Under the pieces are notes generated by a model. It had not been told where the DNA came from, did not search any database, and saw nothing but the letters and a program-made list of their open reading frames with translations. Shown in pieces: positions 6,873-14,315 of a stretch of DNA of 19,830 nt (position 1 is the first letter of the stretch; each line of letters opens with the position of its first letter). A program made the translations under genes and the position numbers. The stretch comes from CAYFKJ01 sp964528595 (GTDB lineage: Bacteria > Pseudomonadota > Alphaproteobacteria > UBA2966): the NCBI GenBank assembly GCA_964528595.1, contig CAZGTM010000066.1:1-19830 (forward strand), written 5' to 3'.

Positions 6873-8078
6873 GTGAAACGCAGAACACTGATAACAACGA
6901 CATTGGCGGCGGCTGTCGCCGGTGCGATGGCTCTGGGGACAGCCCAGGCCGCAGATATGATCAAAATCGGTGCGGTGGCGCCGAAGACCGGTCCGCTATC
7001 CGGCGGCTCGACCGTGACGCACTGGCCCAACATTAAGCTTTGGGTGCACCAGGTTAACGCCCGCGGCGGCCTCAAGCTGAAAAGCGGGATGAAGAAAATC
7101 GAACTGATCGAATATGACGATCAGACCAACCCGGGCGTCCACATCAAGGCCGCCCAGCGCCTGGCGACCCAGGATAAGGTCGACTTCATCATCGCGCCCT
7201 ATGGCACCGGCTTTAATCTGGCGTCGGCGCCGATTTACGCCAAGCACGGCTATCCGCAAATCGCCGTCAGCGCCATTTCCGACAAAATTCCGGAACTGAC
7301 CAAGCGTTATTCCACGTTGTTCTTCACGTTGGGTTCGACCACGGATTTCGCCGGCTCGGTGGCAAAAATACTGTCCAAACTGAAAGCGGACGGGAAAATC
7401 GGCGGCGGCCGGATTGCCATGGTCAACGTGGCCGATGCTTTCGGCATCGAGATGGCTGAGACGGCCAAACCGATCTTCAAGAAAGCCGGATTGGAAATCG
7501 TCTACGACAAATCCTATCCGCTGGGCACGCAGGACCTTTCGCCGATCATCAAGGGTGCGAAGGCCAGCAATCCAGATGCCTTCGTCGCCTGGTCGTATCC
7601 GCCGGATACCTTTGGTCTGACCAAGCAGGCGATAACCCAGAACCTCGACGTCAAGGCCTACTACACGGCCGTCGCCACGGCCTTCCCGGCGTTCGGCGGT
7701 GCATTCGGCAAAGCGGCTGAAGGCAATCTCGGCGCCGGCGGCGTTGATCCGACGACGCCCGACATGATGGCCTACCGCAAAGCCCACAAGGAAGTCACCG
7801 GCAAGGTGGCCGACTATTGGGCCAGCGCCAACACCTACGCCAGCCTGCAAATTCTCGAACAGGCCATCGAGGGCGTCGGCGAAGCGGACCGCAAGAAGGT
7901 GACGGAATACATCAAGAACAACACCTTCAAAACGGTCATGGGCGACATCAACTTTGAAAACCAAGTCAGCTACAAATACTGGACCGTCGGTCAGTGGCAG
8001 GGCGGAGTTTTCTATGGTGTTGATTCCAGAAACATACCGAACGCCAAGCCGGTCATTGTGAAGTCCGGCTGGAAGTAA
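6873..8078 (+). CDS. Periplasmic substrate-binding protein of a branched-chain-amino-acid-type ABC importer
   Basis: A 401-residue LivK-like type I periplasmic binding protein. It opens with a clear signal peptide: MKRR, a hydrophobic stretch to about residue 20, and a signal peptidase I site after AQA (26). The mature part begins IKIGAVAPKTGPLSG, the usual first strand and ligand loop of this fold. It should catch the ligand in the periplasm for the LivHMGF permease encoded next. Members of this cluster bind amino acids, but many alphaproteobacterial relatives bind aromatic acids, amides or other carboxylates. Flanking aldehyde and alcohol dehydrogenases suggest an aromatic or other oxidisable ligand here, which is inference. 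The GTG start has a strong ribosome site (6861-6867). A strong hairpin with a U-tract follows the gene. Confidence 0.93.
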   Translation: MKRRTLITTTLAAAVAGAMALGTAQAADMIKIGAVAPKTGPLSGGSTVTHWPNIKLWVHQVNARGGLKLKSGMKKIELIEYDDQTNPGVHIKAAQRLATQDKVDFIIAPYGTGFNLASAPIYAKHGYPQIAVSAISDKIPELTKRYSTLFFTLGSTTDFAGSVAKILSKLKADGKIGGGRIAMVNVADAFGIEMAETAKPIFKKAGLEIVYDKSYPLGTQDLSPIIKGAKASNPDAFVAWSYPPDTFGLTKQAITQNLDVKAYYTAVATAFPAFGGAFGKAAEGNLGAGGVDPTTPDMMAYRKAHKEVTGKVADYWASANTYASLQILEQAIEGVGEADRKKVTEYIKNNTFKTVMGDINFENQVSYKYWTVGQWQGGVFYGVDSRNIPNAKPVIVKSGWK

Positions 8079-8089
8079 CCGAATAATCC

Positions 8090-8125
8090 GCTCCGGCGCG
8101 GCGGCTGTCGCGCCGGAGCTTTTTT
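8090..8125 (+). terminator. Intrinsic terminator/attenuating hairpin between binding protein and permease
   Basis: A perfect 11-base-pair GC-rich stem (8090-8100 with 8109-8119) with an 8-base loop is followed immediately by six T. It sits 12 bases after the binding-protein stop and ends 15 bases before the LivH start. In such operons, partial termination or 3'-end protection here keeps the binding protein in excess over the membrane subunits. Confidence 0.85.
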
Positions 8126-8140
8126 CGGATTTGAACGTTT

Positions 8141-9007
8141 ATGGATATTTTGATTTCAGGCCTGTTGCTGGGCGGCACCTATACGCTGATCGCGATGGGG
8201 CTGAACCTGCAGTACGGCGTCGCCCGGATCATGAATTTGGCCAATGGCGAAATGCTCGTGGCCGGTGCCTTCGCGGCGTTCTGGACGTATACCGCCGGAC
8301 AGGTCAGTCCCATTCTGGCCGTGCTTTTTGTCGCGCCGCTCGCCTTCGTCGCCAACTGGCTGATATACCGGATCATTCTCACGCCGCTGATCAAGCGGGC
8401 CAAGAACCAGGGCCAATTGGAGGTCGACAGTATTTTGGCGACCTTCGGCCTCGGCTTTGCCTTTGTCGGCATCATGGTGGCGACCTTCGGCGCCGACTAT
8501 TTTTCCTACGATTATCTCGGCCAGGGCATTGATTTCGCGGGCTCGACCTTCGGGCTCAACCGGATCGTCGCCTTTGCCGCCGCCGTGATCATCAGCGCTG
8601 CTCTATACCTCTGGCTTTACAAATCCCGCGCCGGCATCGCAGTCCGGGCGGTCGCCGTCAGCCCGGCCTCGTCGGGTCTGGTCGGCATCAACGTCAGCCG
8701 GATTTCGGCGCTGGCATTTGCGTTGGGCGGTTCGCTGACGGCGGTGGGCGGCGCCCTCATCAGCACGTTCCTGACGCTGGACGCATCCGTCGGCGTGCTC
8801 TTCACCATGAAGGCGCTGATCATCGTCATCATGGGCGGCGTCGGCGACGTGCGCGGCGTCATTGTCGCGGCCTTGATCCTCGGCCTTGCCGAAACCGCTG
8901 TCGCCACGCTGATCGATCCGGGGCTGACGCTGGCCGCCGCCTACCTGATGTTCATCCTGGTGCTGCTATTCCGGCCACAGGGCCTGTTCGGGAGGCCGGC
9001 GACATGA
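8141..9007 (+). CDS. livH: ABC importer permease, LivH family
   Basis: A 288-residue inner-membrane permease of the LivH type, with about eight hydrophobic segments. The N-terminus is typical of the family: GLLLGGTYTLIAMGLNL, followed by GVARIMNLANGEM with the conserved Asn and Gly-Glu. The ATP-binding-subunit contact region appears as GINVSRISALAFALGG, and GGVGDVRG (834-842 of the coding frame's third quarter in LivH proteins) matches the usual GGxGxxxG cytoplasmic segment. It should pair with LivM to form the translocation path. There is no strong ribosome site before the ATG, and the start lies just 15 bases after the hairpin's T-tract, so expression may be lower than that of the binding protein. 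Its stop overlaps the LivM start (ATGA). The symbol is a family name; the substrate need not be an amino acid. Confidence 0.92.
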   Translation: MDILISGLLLGGTYTLIAMGLNLQYGVARIMNLANGEMLVAGAFAAFWTYTAGQVSPILAVLFVAPLAFVANWLIYRIILTPLIKRAKNQGQLEVDSILATFGLGFAFVGIMVATFGADYFSYDYLGQGIDFAGSTFGLNRIVAFAAAVIISAALYLWLYKSRAGIAVRAVAVSPASSGLVGINVSRISALAFALGGSLTAVGGALISTFLTLDASVGVLFTMKALIIVIMGGVGDVRGVIVAALILGLAETAVATLIDPGLTLAAAYLMFILVLLFRPQGLFGRPAT

Positions 9008-9933
9008 GCACGCGTGAAATGCGCAACATGGCGCTGACGGTATTGGCGCTCCTAATTGCCGCCTGCGTGCCGCTGACGGAAAGCGGCTACCTGATTTCCA
9101 TCGGCGTCACCATCGTCATGTACACGGTGCTGGCCACGAGTTGGGCGCTGTTTTCGGGACCGACCCATTACATCTCCCTGGCCACCGCCGCGTTCTACGG
9201 CATGGGCACCCTGATCGTCGCCTACGGCATCGACACCGTGCCCTATTGGATATTGTTGGTGATCGCCGTGCTGGCGGGCGCGGCCATGGCGGCCCTGGTC
9301 GGTCTCGCGACGCTCAGGCTGTCCGGCGTCTACTTCGTGATCTTCACGTTGGGGCTGGCCGAAATGATCCGTCAGCTCATGAGCTGGATACAGAACAACT
9401 TTACGGGTAGCCGGGGTCTTTATGTTCTGACCGATTTGACTGAGGAACATATCTATTGGGAGTTGCTGGCGCTGGCCGCGGTGGTCTATCTGGTGGGCTG
9501 GTGGATCGGCCGTTCGCGCCTCGGTTTCGCCATGCGCATCATCGGCAGCGACGAAACGGTGGCGGCGCACGTCGGCATCAACACCGCGCGTTCCAAGGTC
9601 ATGCTGTTCATGGTGTCGGGCATGGTGGCGTCCCTCGTCGGCGCCCTTCTGGCGCCGCGCTGGACATACATCGAGCCCAACCTGGCGTTCTCACCGCTGC
9701 TGTCATTCGAAGTTGTGATCATGGCGTTGCTGGGCGGCCTCGGCCGGCTCTGGGGACCGCTGGTCGGCGTCATTCCCTTCACGCTCTTGTTGGAGGTGAT
9801 TGAAGCCAGCTACCCGAGCCAGACGATGCTGGTCATGGGTATCGCCTTCCTGCTGATCGTCTATCTGGTGCCGAAGGGGGTGGTCGGGCGTCTGGAGGAA
9901 CTGTTCCGCAAATTCAGGCGGGAGAGTTACTGA
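9004..9933 (+). CDS. livM: ABC importer permease, LivM family
   Basis: A 309-residue LivM-type permease with about nine to ten hydrophobic segments, the usual size for the family. Typical features are the segment SGPTHYISLATAAFYGMG near residue 50, the FAMRIIGSDETVAAHVGIN loop that contacts the ATPase subunit, and the GGLGRLWGP segment in the last third. It should form the membrane heterodimer with LivH. The start overlaps the LivH stop by four bases (ATGA), and its stop overlaps the ATG of the LivG-type ATPase by one base, so translation of the three is probably coupled. The substrate is not identifiable from this subunit. Confidence 0.93.
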   Translation: MSTREMRNMALTVLALLIAACVPLTESGYLISIGVTIVMYTVLATSWALFSGPTHYISLATAAFYGMGTLIVAYGIDTVPYWILLVIAVLAGAAMAALVGLATLRLSGVYFVIFTLGLAEMIRQLMSWIQNNFTGSRGLYVLTDLTEEHIYWELLALAAVVYLVGWWIGRSRLGFAMRIIGSDETVAAHVGINTARSKVMLFMVSGMVASLVGALLAPRWTYIEPNLAFSPLLSFEVVIMALLGGLGRLWGPLVGVIPFTLLLEVIEASYPSQTMLVMGIAFLLIVYLVPKGVVGRLEELFRKFRRESY

Positions 9934-10670
9934 TGCGCAGCGACGCCGCCATTCTCAACGTCCGTGGGGCGACCAAGCGTTTTGGCGGTCTGGTGGCCGT
10001 CGACGGCATGGATTTCAACGTGCGCGAACACGAGGTGCTCGGCCTGATCGGCCCCAACGGCTCGGGCAAGACGACGATGATGAACCTGATTTCCGGTGCC
10101 CTGAAATTGACCTCGGGCAACATCATGCTTCAGGGCGCGCGCATCTCGGGCCTGCCGGCGCGCGAGATCAACCGCCACGGCGTCGCCCGGACCTTCCAGC
10201 TGGTCAAGATGCTGCCCTCGCTGACGGTGCTGGAGAACGTGATGGCGGGCGCCGTGTTCGGCCACCGTCGGCGCTGGGGCCGCGACGCCGAAGACTTCGC
10301 CCATCAAATCCTCGACAAGGTGGGGATGGATTACATCGCCAACGCGCCGGTCGGCAGCCTGACCTACATCGATCAAAAACGCCTTGAGCTGGCCCGCGCC
10401 CTGGCGTCGGAGCCGGAAATCCTGTTGCTCGACGAATGGCTCGCCGGCCTCAATCCGACCGAACTGGAAACCGGCATCGAACTGATCAGGGAACTCAGGG
10501 CCGAGGGCCGTACGGTCATCCTGGTCGAGCACGTCATGGACGCCATCCGCAGCCTTTGTGACAACTGCGTGGTGATGAACACCGGCCGCAAGATCGCCGA
10601 AGGCACGCCGGATGAAGTCCTGACCGATCCCGAGGTCGTCCGGGCCTACCTGGGGGACGACGATGCTTGA
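9933..10670 (+). CDS. livG: ABC importer ATPase, LivG family
   Basis: A 245-residue ATPase subunit of the importer. The Walker A motif is G40-P-N-G-S-G-K-T-T48, the Q-loop glutamine is Q89 in RTFQLVKML, the Walker B ends in LLLDE (164-168), and H200 is the switch histidine in LVEHVMD. Two segments differ from the textbook form: the signature reads LTYIDQKR near 143-150 where LSYGQQRR-like text is common, and the Walker B glutamate is followed by WLAGLNP in place of PxxGLNP. The C-terminal ~25 residues carry the usual LivG tail (EGTPDEVL, VVRAYLG). It overlaps the permease gene by one base and the LivF gene by eight. It should work as a heterodimer with LivF. Confidence 0.92.
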   Translation: MRSDAAILNVRGATKRFGGLVAVDGMDFNVREHEVLGLIGPNGSGKTTMMNLISGALKLTSGNIMLQGARISGLPAREINRHGVARTFQLVKMLPSLTVLENVMAGAVFGHRRRWGRDAEDFAHQILDKVGMDYIANAPVGSLTYIDQKRLELARALASEPEILLLDEWLAGLNPTELETGIELIRELRAEGRTVILVEHVMDAIRSLCDNCVVMNTGRKIAEGTPDEVLTDPEVVRAYLGDDDA

Positions 10671-11958
10671 GGTGCGCAACCTCTCCGTTTCCTACGGCCA
10701 GCACCGGGCGCTGGACGGCGTATCGATCAACGTCGAGAAGGGCGAAATCGTCGTCATCCTGGGCGCCAACGGGGCGGGCAAAAGTTCGCTCCTGCGCGCC
10801 GTCGGCGGCATGAGCGAAGGCACGGCGTCGGGCGAGGTATCGTTGGACGGCGATCCCGTCGCGGGCCTGCCGCCGCACGAGATCGTCGAGCGCGGGATCG
10901 CGCTGGTGCCCGAAGGGCGCGGCGTGTTCCCCGACCTCAGCGTGCGCGAGAATTTACTGTTGGGCGCCTACACCGCGCGCGCCAGGGAAAACGAAAGTAC
11001 CAATTTGGATCGGGTGCAGGAGCTCTTCCCCAAGCTCGCCGAACGGCACGACCAGGTCGTGCGCACCATGAGCGGCGGTGAGCAGCAGATGGTGGCGATC
11101 GGCAGGGCGATGATGTCATCGCCGCAAATACTGATGCTGGACGAGCCTTCCCTGGGCTTGTCGCCGCTGCTCTGCAAGGAGCTTTTCCACAGTCTGACGG
11201 AAGTGCGGAAATCGGGCTTGGGCATTCTGCTGGTGGAACAGAACGCCAAGCAGAGCCTCGCCATCGCGGACCGGGGATATTTGCTGGAGAACGCACAGAT
11301 CACCGGTGAGAACTCGGCGCAGAACCTCGCCAACGATCCTTCCGTACAGCAGGCTTATCTGGGCGTATCCGGCGGCCCGGCCAAGGCGCCCCCGGTGGTC
11401 CGGCCGGCCGCCGCAGCGGCAGAGCCGACGGCGGCGCTGGCGGCCGCCAAGGCGGCGGCGGCAAGCGCCCTGTCATCGGTCGCCGACGCCGGAGCCGCCG
11501 TTAACGGGCATCCCGCCGCCGCGCCGCCGTCGAGTTCACTGTCGTTTGTTGCGCCCGGCCAGGGACAGAGCCGGGCGCGGACGGACGAGGTGGTGACTGG
11601 CGGCATCGACGGCCTAGTCGACCGCGCCGCGACGTTGCATTCAGGCCACTACGGCAAGGAAGCGGTATCCGATGCCGGCGACGGGCGCCGGACCTCGACG
11701 GCGCGCCAAGGCCCCAGCAACGGGCTGGCCAAGGTCCTGTCGGACATCGAGGAAGCGGCGCGCCGCGCCCGGCTACCGGCGACCCCAACAGAAAAGCCGG
11801 ACTCACAGCCCAAACCTGCGCCCCAAGCGAAAAAACCCGCCGATGACCCACCAGAGTTGTTCGACGATTTGCCCGAGGTTGAGGTGTGGAAGCGGGAACC
11901 GGAAATCGAAATTTATCGCCGCGACGGGGGCAAGCTCCGGCGCGTCAAGGAGGACTGA
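10663..11958 (+). CDS. livF: ABC importer ATPase, LivF family, with a long C-terminal extension
   Basis: The first ~237 residues are an ordinary LivF ATPase: Walker A G34-A-N-G-A-G-K-S-S42, signature MSGGE (136-140), Walker B LMLDEP (157-162), and the LLVEQNAK segment with glutamine Q193 at the switch position as usual for LivF. Normal LivF proteins end near here (about 235-240 residues). This frame continues to 431. Residues 238-300 are Ala/Pro-rich and look flexible; 310-372 include GGIDGLVDRAATLHSGHYG and a charged helix (LAKVLSDIEEAARRAR); 373-395 are Pro/Lys-rich; and the end (395-431) is a compact charged tail with PELFDDLPEVEVWKR and a basic finish. The tail frame stays open through its whole length and stops 1 base before the next gene's ATG, so it is not an obvious frameshift. 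The start overlaps LivG by 8 bases. The function of the tail is unknown. Confidence 0.9.
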   Translation: MLEVRNLSVSYGQHRALDGVSINVEKGEIVVILGANGAGKSSLLRAVGGMSEGTASGEVSLDGDPVAGLPPHEIVERGIALVPEGRGVFPDLSVRENLLLGAYTARARENESTNLDRVQELFPKLAERHDQVVRTMSGGEQQMVAIGRAMMSSPQILMLDEPSLGLSPLLCKELFHSLTEVRKSGLGILLVEQNAKQSLAIADRGYLLENAQITGENSAQNLANDPSVQQAYLGVSGGPAKAPPVVRPAAAAAEPTAALAAAKAAAASALSSVADAGAAVNGHPAAAPPSSSLSFVAPGQGQSRARTDEVVTGGIDGLVDRAATLHSGHYGKEAVSDAGDGRRTSTARQGPSNGLAKVLSDIEEAARRARLPATPTEKPDSQPKPAPQAKKPADDPPELFDDLPEVEVWKREPEIEIYRRDGGKLRRVKED

Positions 11959-11959
11959 C

Positions 11960-13417
11960 ATGACCAAGCAATTCAAGGGCGTTTACATCGGTGGTAACTG
12001 GGTCGGCACCAACCGGGGATTCCAGTCATTGAACCCATCCGACGGCTCGGTCTGGGCCGACGTCCCGGACGGCGGCCTGCATGAAACCCGCCAGGCCATC
12101 GAGGCGGCGCATGCAGCCCTGCCCGAATGGTCGTCGCTGCCCTTCCAGCACCGCTCGCGCATGATGACCAAGTTCGCCGATCTTTTGGAAAAACGCCGGC
12201 CAGAATTTGTCGATGCCATCATGAACGAGGGCGGCGGTTGGTTCGGCAAGGGCATGTTCGAGGTCGGCCTCGCCGCCGACGCCTGGCACGCCGCGGCCGC
12301 GGCCTGCTACGGCAATGTCGGCGAGGTATTGCCGTCCGAACACAACAAGGTGTCGATGGCGGTGCGCCGTCCTCTCGGCGTGGTCGCCGTAATCAGTCCC
12401 TGGAACGTACCGCTGGTGCTGACCAGCCGGCCCATGGCCTTTGCCCTGGCCGCCGGCAACACCATCGTGCTCAAACCGTCGGAGGAAACGCCTTATTGCG
12501 GCGGCATTCTGTTTGCCGAGATCGCCGAGGAGGCCGGCCTGCCGCCGGGCGTCCTCAATGTCGTTACCTGTTCCCGCGAAAACGTCATGGAGGTCGGCGA
12601 CGAACTGATCGAACACCCGCATGTCAAAGGCGTCGTGTTTACCGGCTCCACGGCCGTCGGGCGCACCATCGCCGCCAAGGCGGGGGCGCACCTGAAGAAG
12701 TGCTGCATTGAGCTTGGCGGCAAGGACGCCCTGATCATCTGCGACGACGCCGACATGGAGCGCGCCACCGGGGCCGCCAGCTTCGGCAGCTTCATGCACC
12801 AGGGCCAGATCTGCATGTCTGTGGAAAAGCTGCTGGTCCACGAAAGCATCTATCAGCCCTTCATGGAACGTTTTACCGCCCGCGCCGCCAATCTCAAGGT
12901 CGGCCCCACCAGTGACAAGGACAACGTGATCGGGCCGCTGATCAACGACAAACAAGCCGCCAAAGTGAAGGACCAGATCGACGACGCGCTGGCCAAGGGG
13001 GCGAAAGCCGTGGTCGGCGGCGGCGTCAGCGGGCGATTTGTCGAACCGACGGTCATTACCGGCGTCACGCCCGACATGAAGGTCTACCGCGAAGAAACTT
13101 TCGGGCCCGTCGTGCCGGTCATCCCTTACCGCAGCGACGATGAAGCCGTCGCCATCGCCAACGATACCGAGTACGGCTTGTCGTCCGGCGTTATCACGCG
13201 TGATGAAAACCGGGGACTGGCCATCGCCGAGCGGCTGGAAACCGGCATGTGCCATATCAACTGTTCGCCCATCAACGACGAACCGCACGCGCCGTTCGGC
13301 GGCGTCAAGTCGTCGGGCGTGGGACGGTACGGCGGGCGCTGGGCGATGGAGAATTTCACCGAAACCCGCTGGATCACGATGGACCGGGGCGAACGGCCGT
13401 TCCCGCCAGCGTTTTGA
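11960..13417 (+). CDS. Second aldehyde dehydrogenase of the operon (benzaldehyde/vanillin dehydrogenase-like)
   Basis: A 485-residue NAD(P)-dependent aldehyde dehydrogenase. N149 in SPWNVP, K172 in LKPSE, E251 in ELGGKDA and nucleophile C285 in HQGQICMS form the catalytic set; FTGSTAVG (227-234) is the cofactor loop, and the second half holds EETFGPV as expected. The closest resemblance is to aromatic aldehyde dehydrogenases. AAGGAGG (11947-11953) lies 6 bases before the ATG and overlaps the end of LivF, so translation is probably coupled. It is the second such enzyme in the same run, about 6.6 kb after the first, and both have E251 and C285, but the sequences differ throughout. Two enzymes may serve two steps or two chain lengths. 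The SDR gene follows after 25 bases. The specific aldehyde is unknown. Confidence 0.93.
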   Translation: MTKQFKGVYIGGNWVGTNRGFQSLNPSDGSVWADVPDGGLHETRQAIEAAHAALPEWSSLPFQHRSRMMTKFADLLEKRRPEFVDAIMNEGGGWFGKGMFEVGLAADAWHAAAAACYGNVGEVLPSEHNKVSMAVRRPLGVVAVISPWNVPLVLTSRPMAFALAAGNTIVLKPSEETPYCGGILFAEIAEEAGLPPGVLNVVTCSRENVMEVGDELIEHPHVKGVVFTGSTAVGRTIAAKAGAHLKKCCIELGGKDALIICDDADMERATGAASFGSFMHQGQICMSVEKLLVHESIYQPFMERFTARAANLKVGPTSDKDNVIGPLINDKQAAKVKDQIDDALAKGAKAVVGGGVSGRFVEPTVITGVTPDMKVYREETFGPVVPVIPYRSDDEAVAIANDTEYGLSSGVITRDENRGLAIAERLETGMCHINCSPINDEPHAPFGGVKSSGVGRYGGRWAMENFTETRWITMDRGERPFPPAF

Positions 13418-13442
13418 GTACTAGTTAGGCAGGAACCACGCC

Positions 13443-14264
13443 ATGGTCGAACAAGAAACTGAACTCCACTGGAAGCCCAAGAAGATCCTGAAGGGCAAGA
13501 CGATCATCGTCACCGGCTGTGCCTCGGGCATCGGATTGGAGACGGCGCGGATCGTCAAGAAACTGGGCGGCGATGTGATCGGAGTCGATCGGGACAAGAC
13601 CGAGAAGCATGTCGACGAACTCTACCGGGTCGATCTTTCCGATAAGCGGGCCATCAAAGCGCTGATCATGGCACTGCCCAAGGGCGCCGACGGCCTCGCC
13701 AATATCGCCGGCCTGCCGCCGACGCAACCGGCCGAACTGGTCCTCAAGGTCAATCTCGTTGGGCTCAAGTACCTGACCGAAAACCTCATCCCCAAGCTCG
13801 CCGACGGGGCCTCCATCGTCAATCTCGCCTCGCTGGCCGGTTTCGGCTGGCCGCAGGCGGTCGATCAGATCAAGGAAGCCGAGGACCTCGATTTCGACGG
13901 CGTCGCGGACTTTGTCCGCCGCCACGGCATCGAAGAGGAAAAGGGTCGCTCCTACTTTTTCTCAAAGGAGGCGTTGATCGTCTGGACCATGCAGAACCGC
14001 TGGACCTGGCGCGACCGCGGCATCCGCATGAATGCCGTCAGTCCCGGTCCGGTCGACACACCCATCCTCAAGGACTTCCTCGAAACCCTGGGCGAACGCG
14101 CAGAAGAAGACCGCAAGGTCATGGACCGGCCCGCCACGCCCCAGGACATCGCCCCCATCGTCGCTTTCCTGCTCTCGGACATGACGACCTGGATCCGGGG
14201 CACCAACATTCCGACGGACGGCGGCATGTCGTCCAACATCCTGTGCGGCATGCACGGACTTTGA
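13443..14264 (+). CDS. Short-chain dehydrogenase, 3-alpha-HSD/coniferyl-alcohol dehydrogenase type
   Basis: A 273-residue SDR with the NAD(H) motif T24-G-C-A-S-G-I-G31, an aspartate at D49 that favours NAD(H), NIAG at 87-90, and catalytic N104, S130, Y171 and K175. The distance from S130 to Y171 is 41, against about 13 in classical SDRs. Comamonas 3-alpha-hydroxysteroid dehydrogenase/carbonyl reductase has the same spacing (S114, Y155), and Pseudomonas coniferyl-alcohol dehydrogenase is in the same subgroup. The family oxidises secondary or allylic alcohols or reduces carbonyls. The neighbours, two aldehyde dehydrogenases and an importer, fit an alcohol to aldehyde step, with a phenylpropanoid-type alcohol the favoured but unproven case. 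AGGA lies 8 bases before the ATG. The first 15 residues are a short extra N-terminal piece. Confidence 0.9.
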   Translation: MVEQETELHWKPKKILKGKTIIVTGCASGIGLETARIVKKLGGDVIGVDRDKTEKHVDELYRVDLSDKRAIKALIMALPKGADGLANIAGLPPTQPAELVLKVNLVGLKYLTENLIPKLADGASIVNLASLAGFGWPQAVDQIKEAEDLDFDGVADFVRRHGIEEEKGRSYFFSKEALIVWTMQNRWTWRDRGIRMNAVSPGPVDTPILKDFLETLGERAEEDRKVMDRPATPQDIAPIVAFLLSDMTTWIRGTNIPTDGGMSSNILCGMHGL

Positions 14265-14315
14265 TCGGCGCGCCAACGTGAGCGGCGGCGCTTATGACCA
14301 GAAGAGGATAGAAAA

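Noticed and set aside
8131..8532. Plus-strand open frame overlapping the start of livH
   Set aside because: Out of frame with a clear LivH protein, Arg-rich and without family likeness.
12026..13288. Minus-strand open frame of 420 codons antisense to the second aldehyde dehydrogenase
   Set aside because: Same reason: a shadow of a certain gene with no motif of its own. The 322-codon frame at 6996-7964 opposite the binding protein is treated alike.
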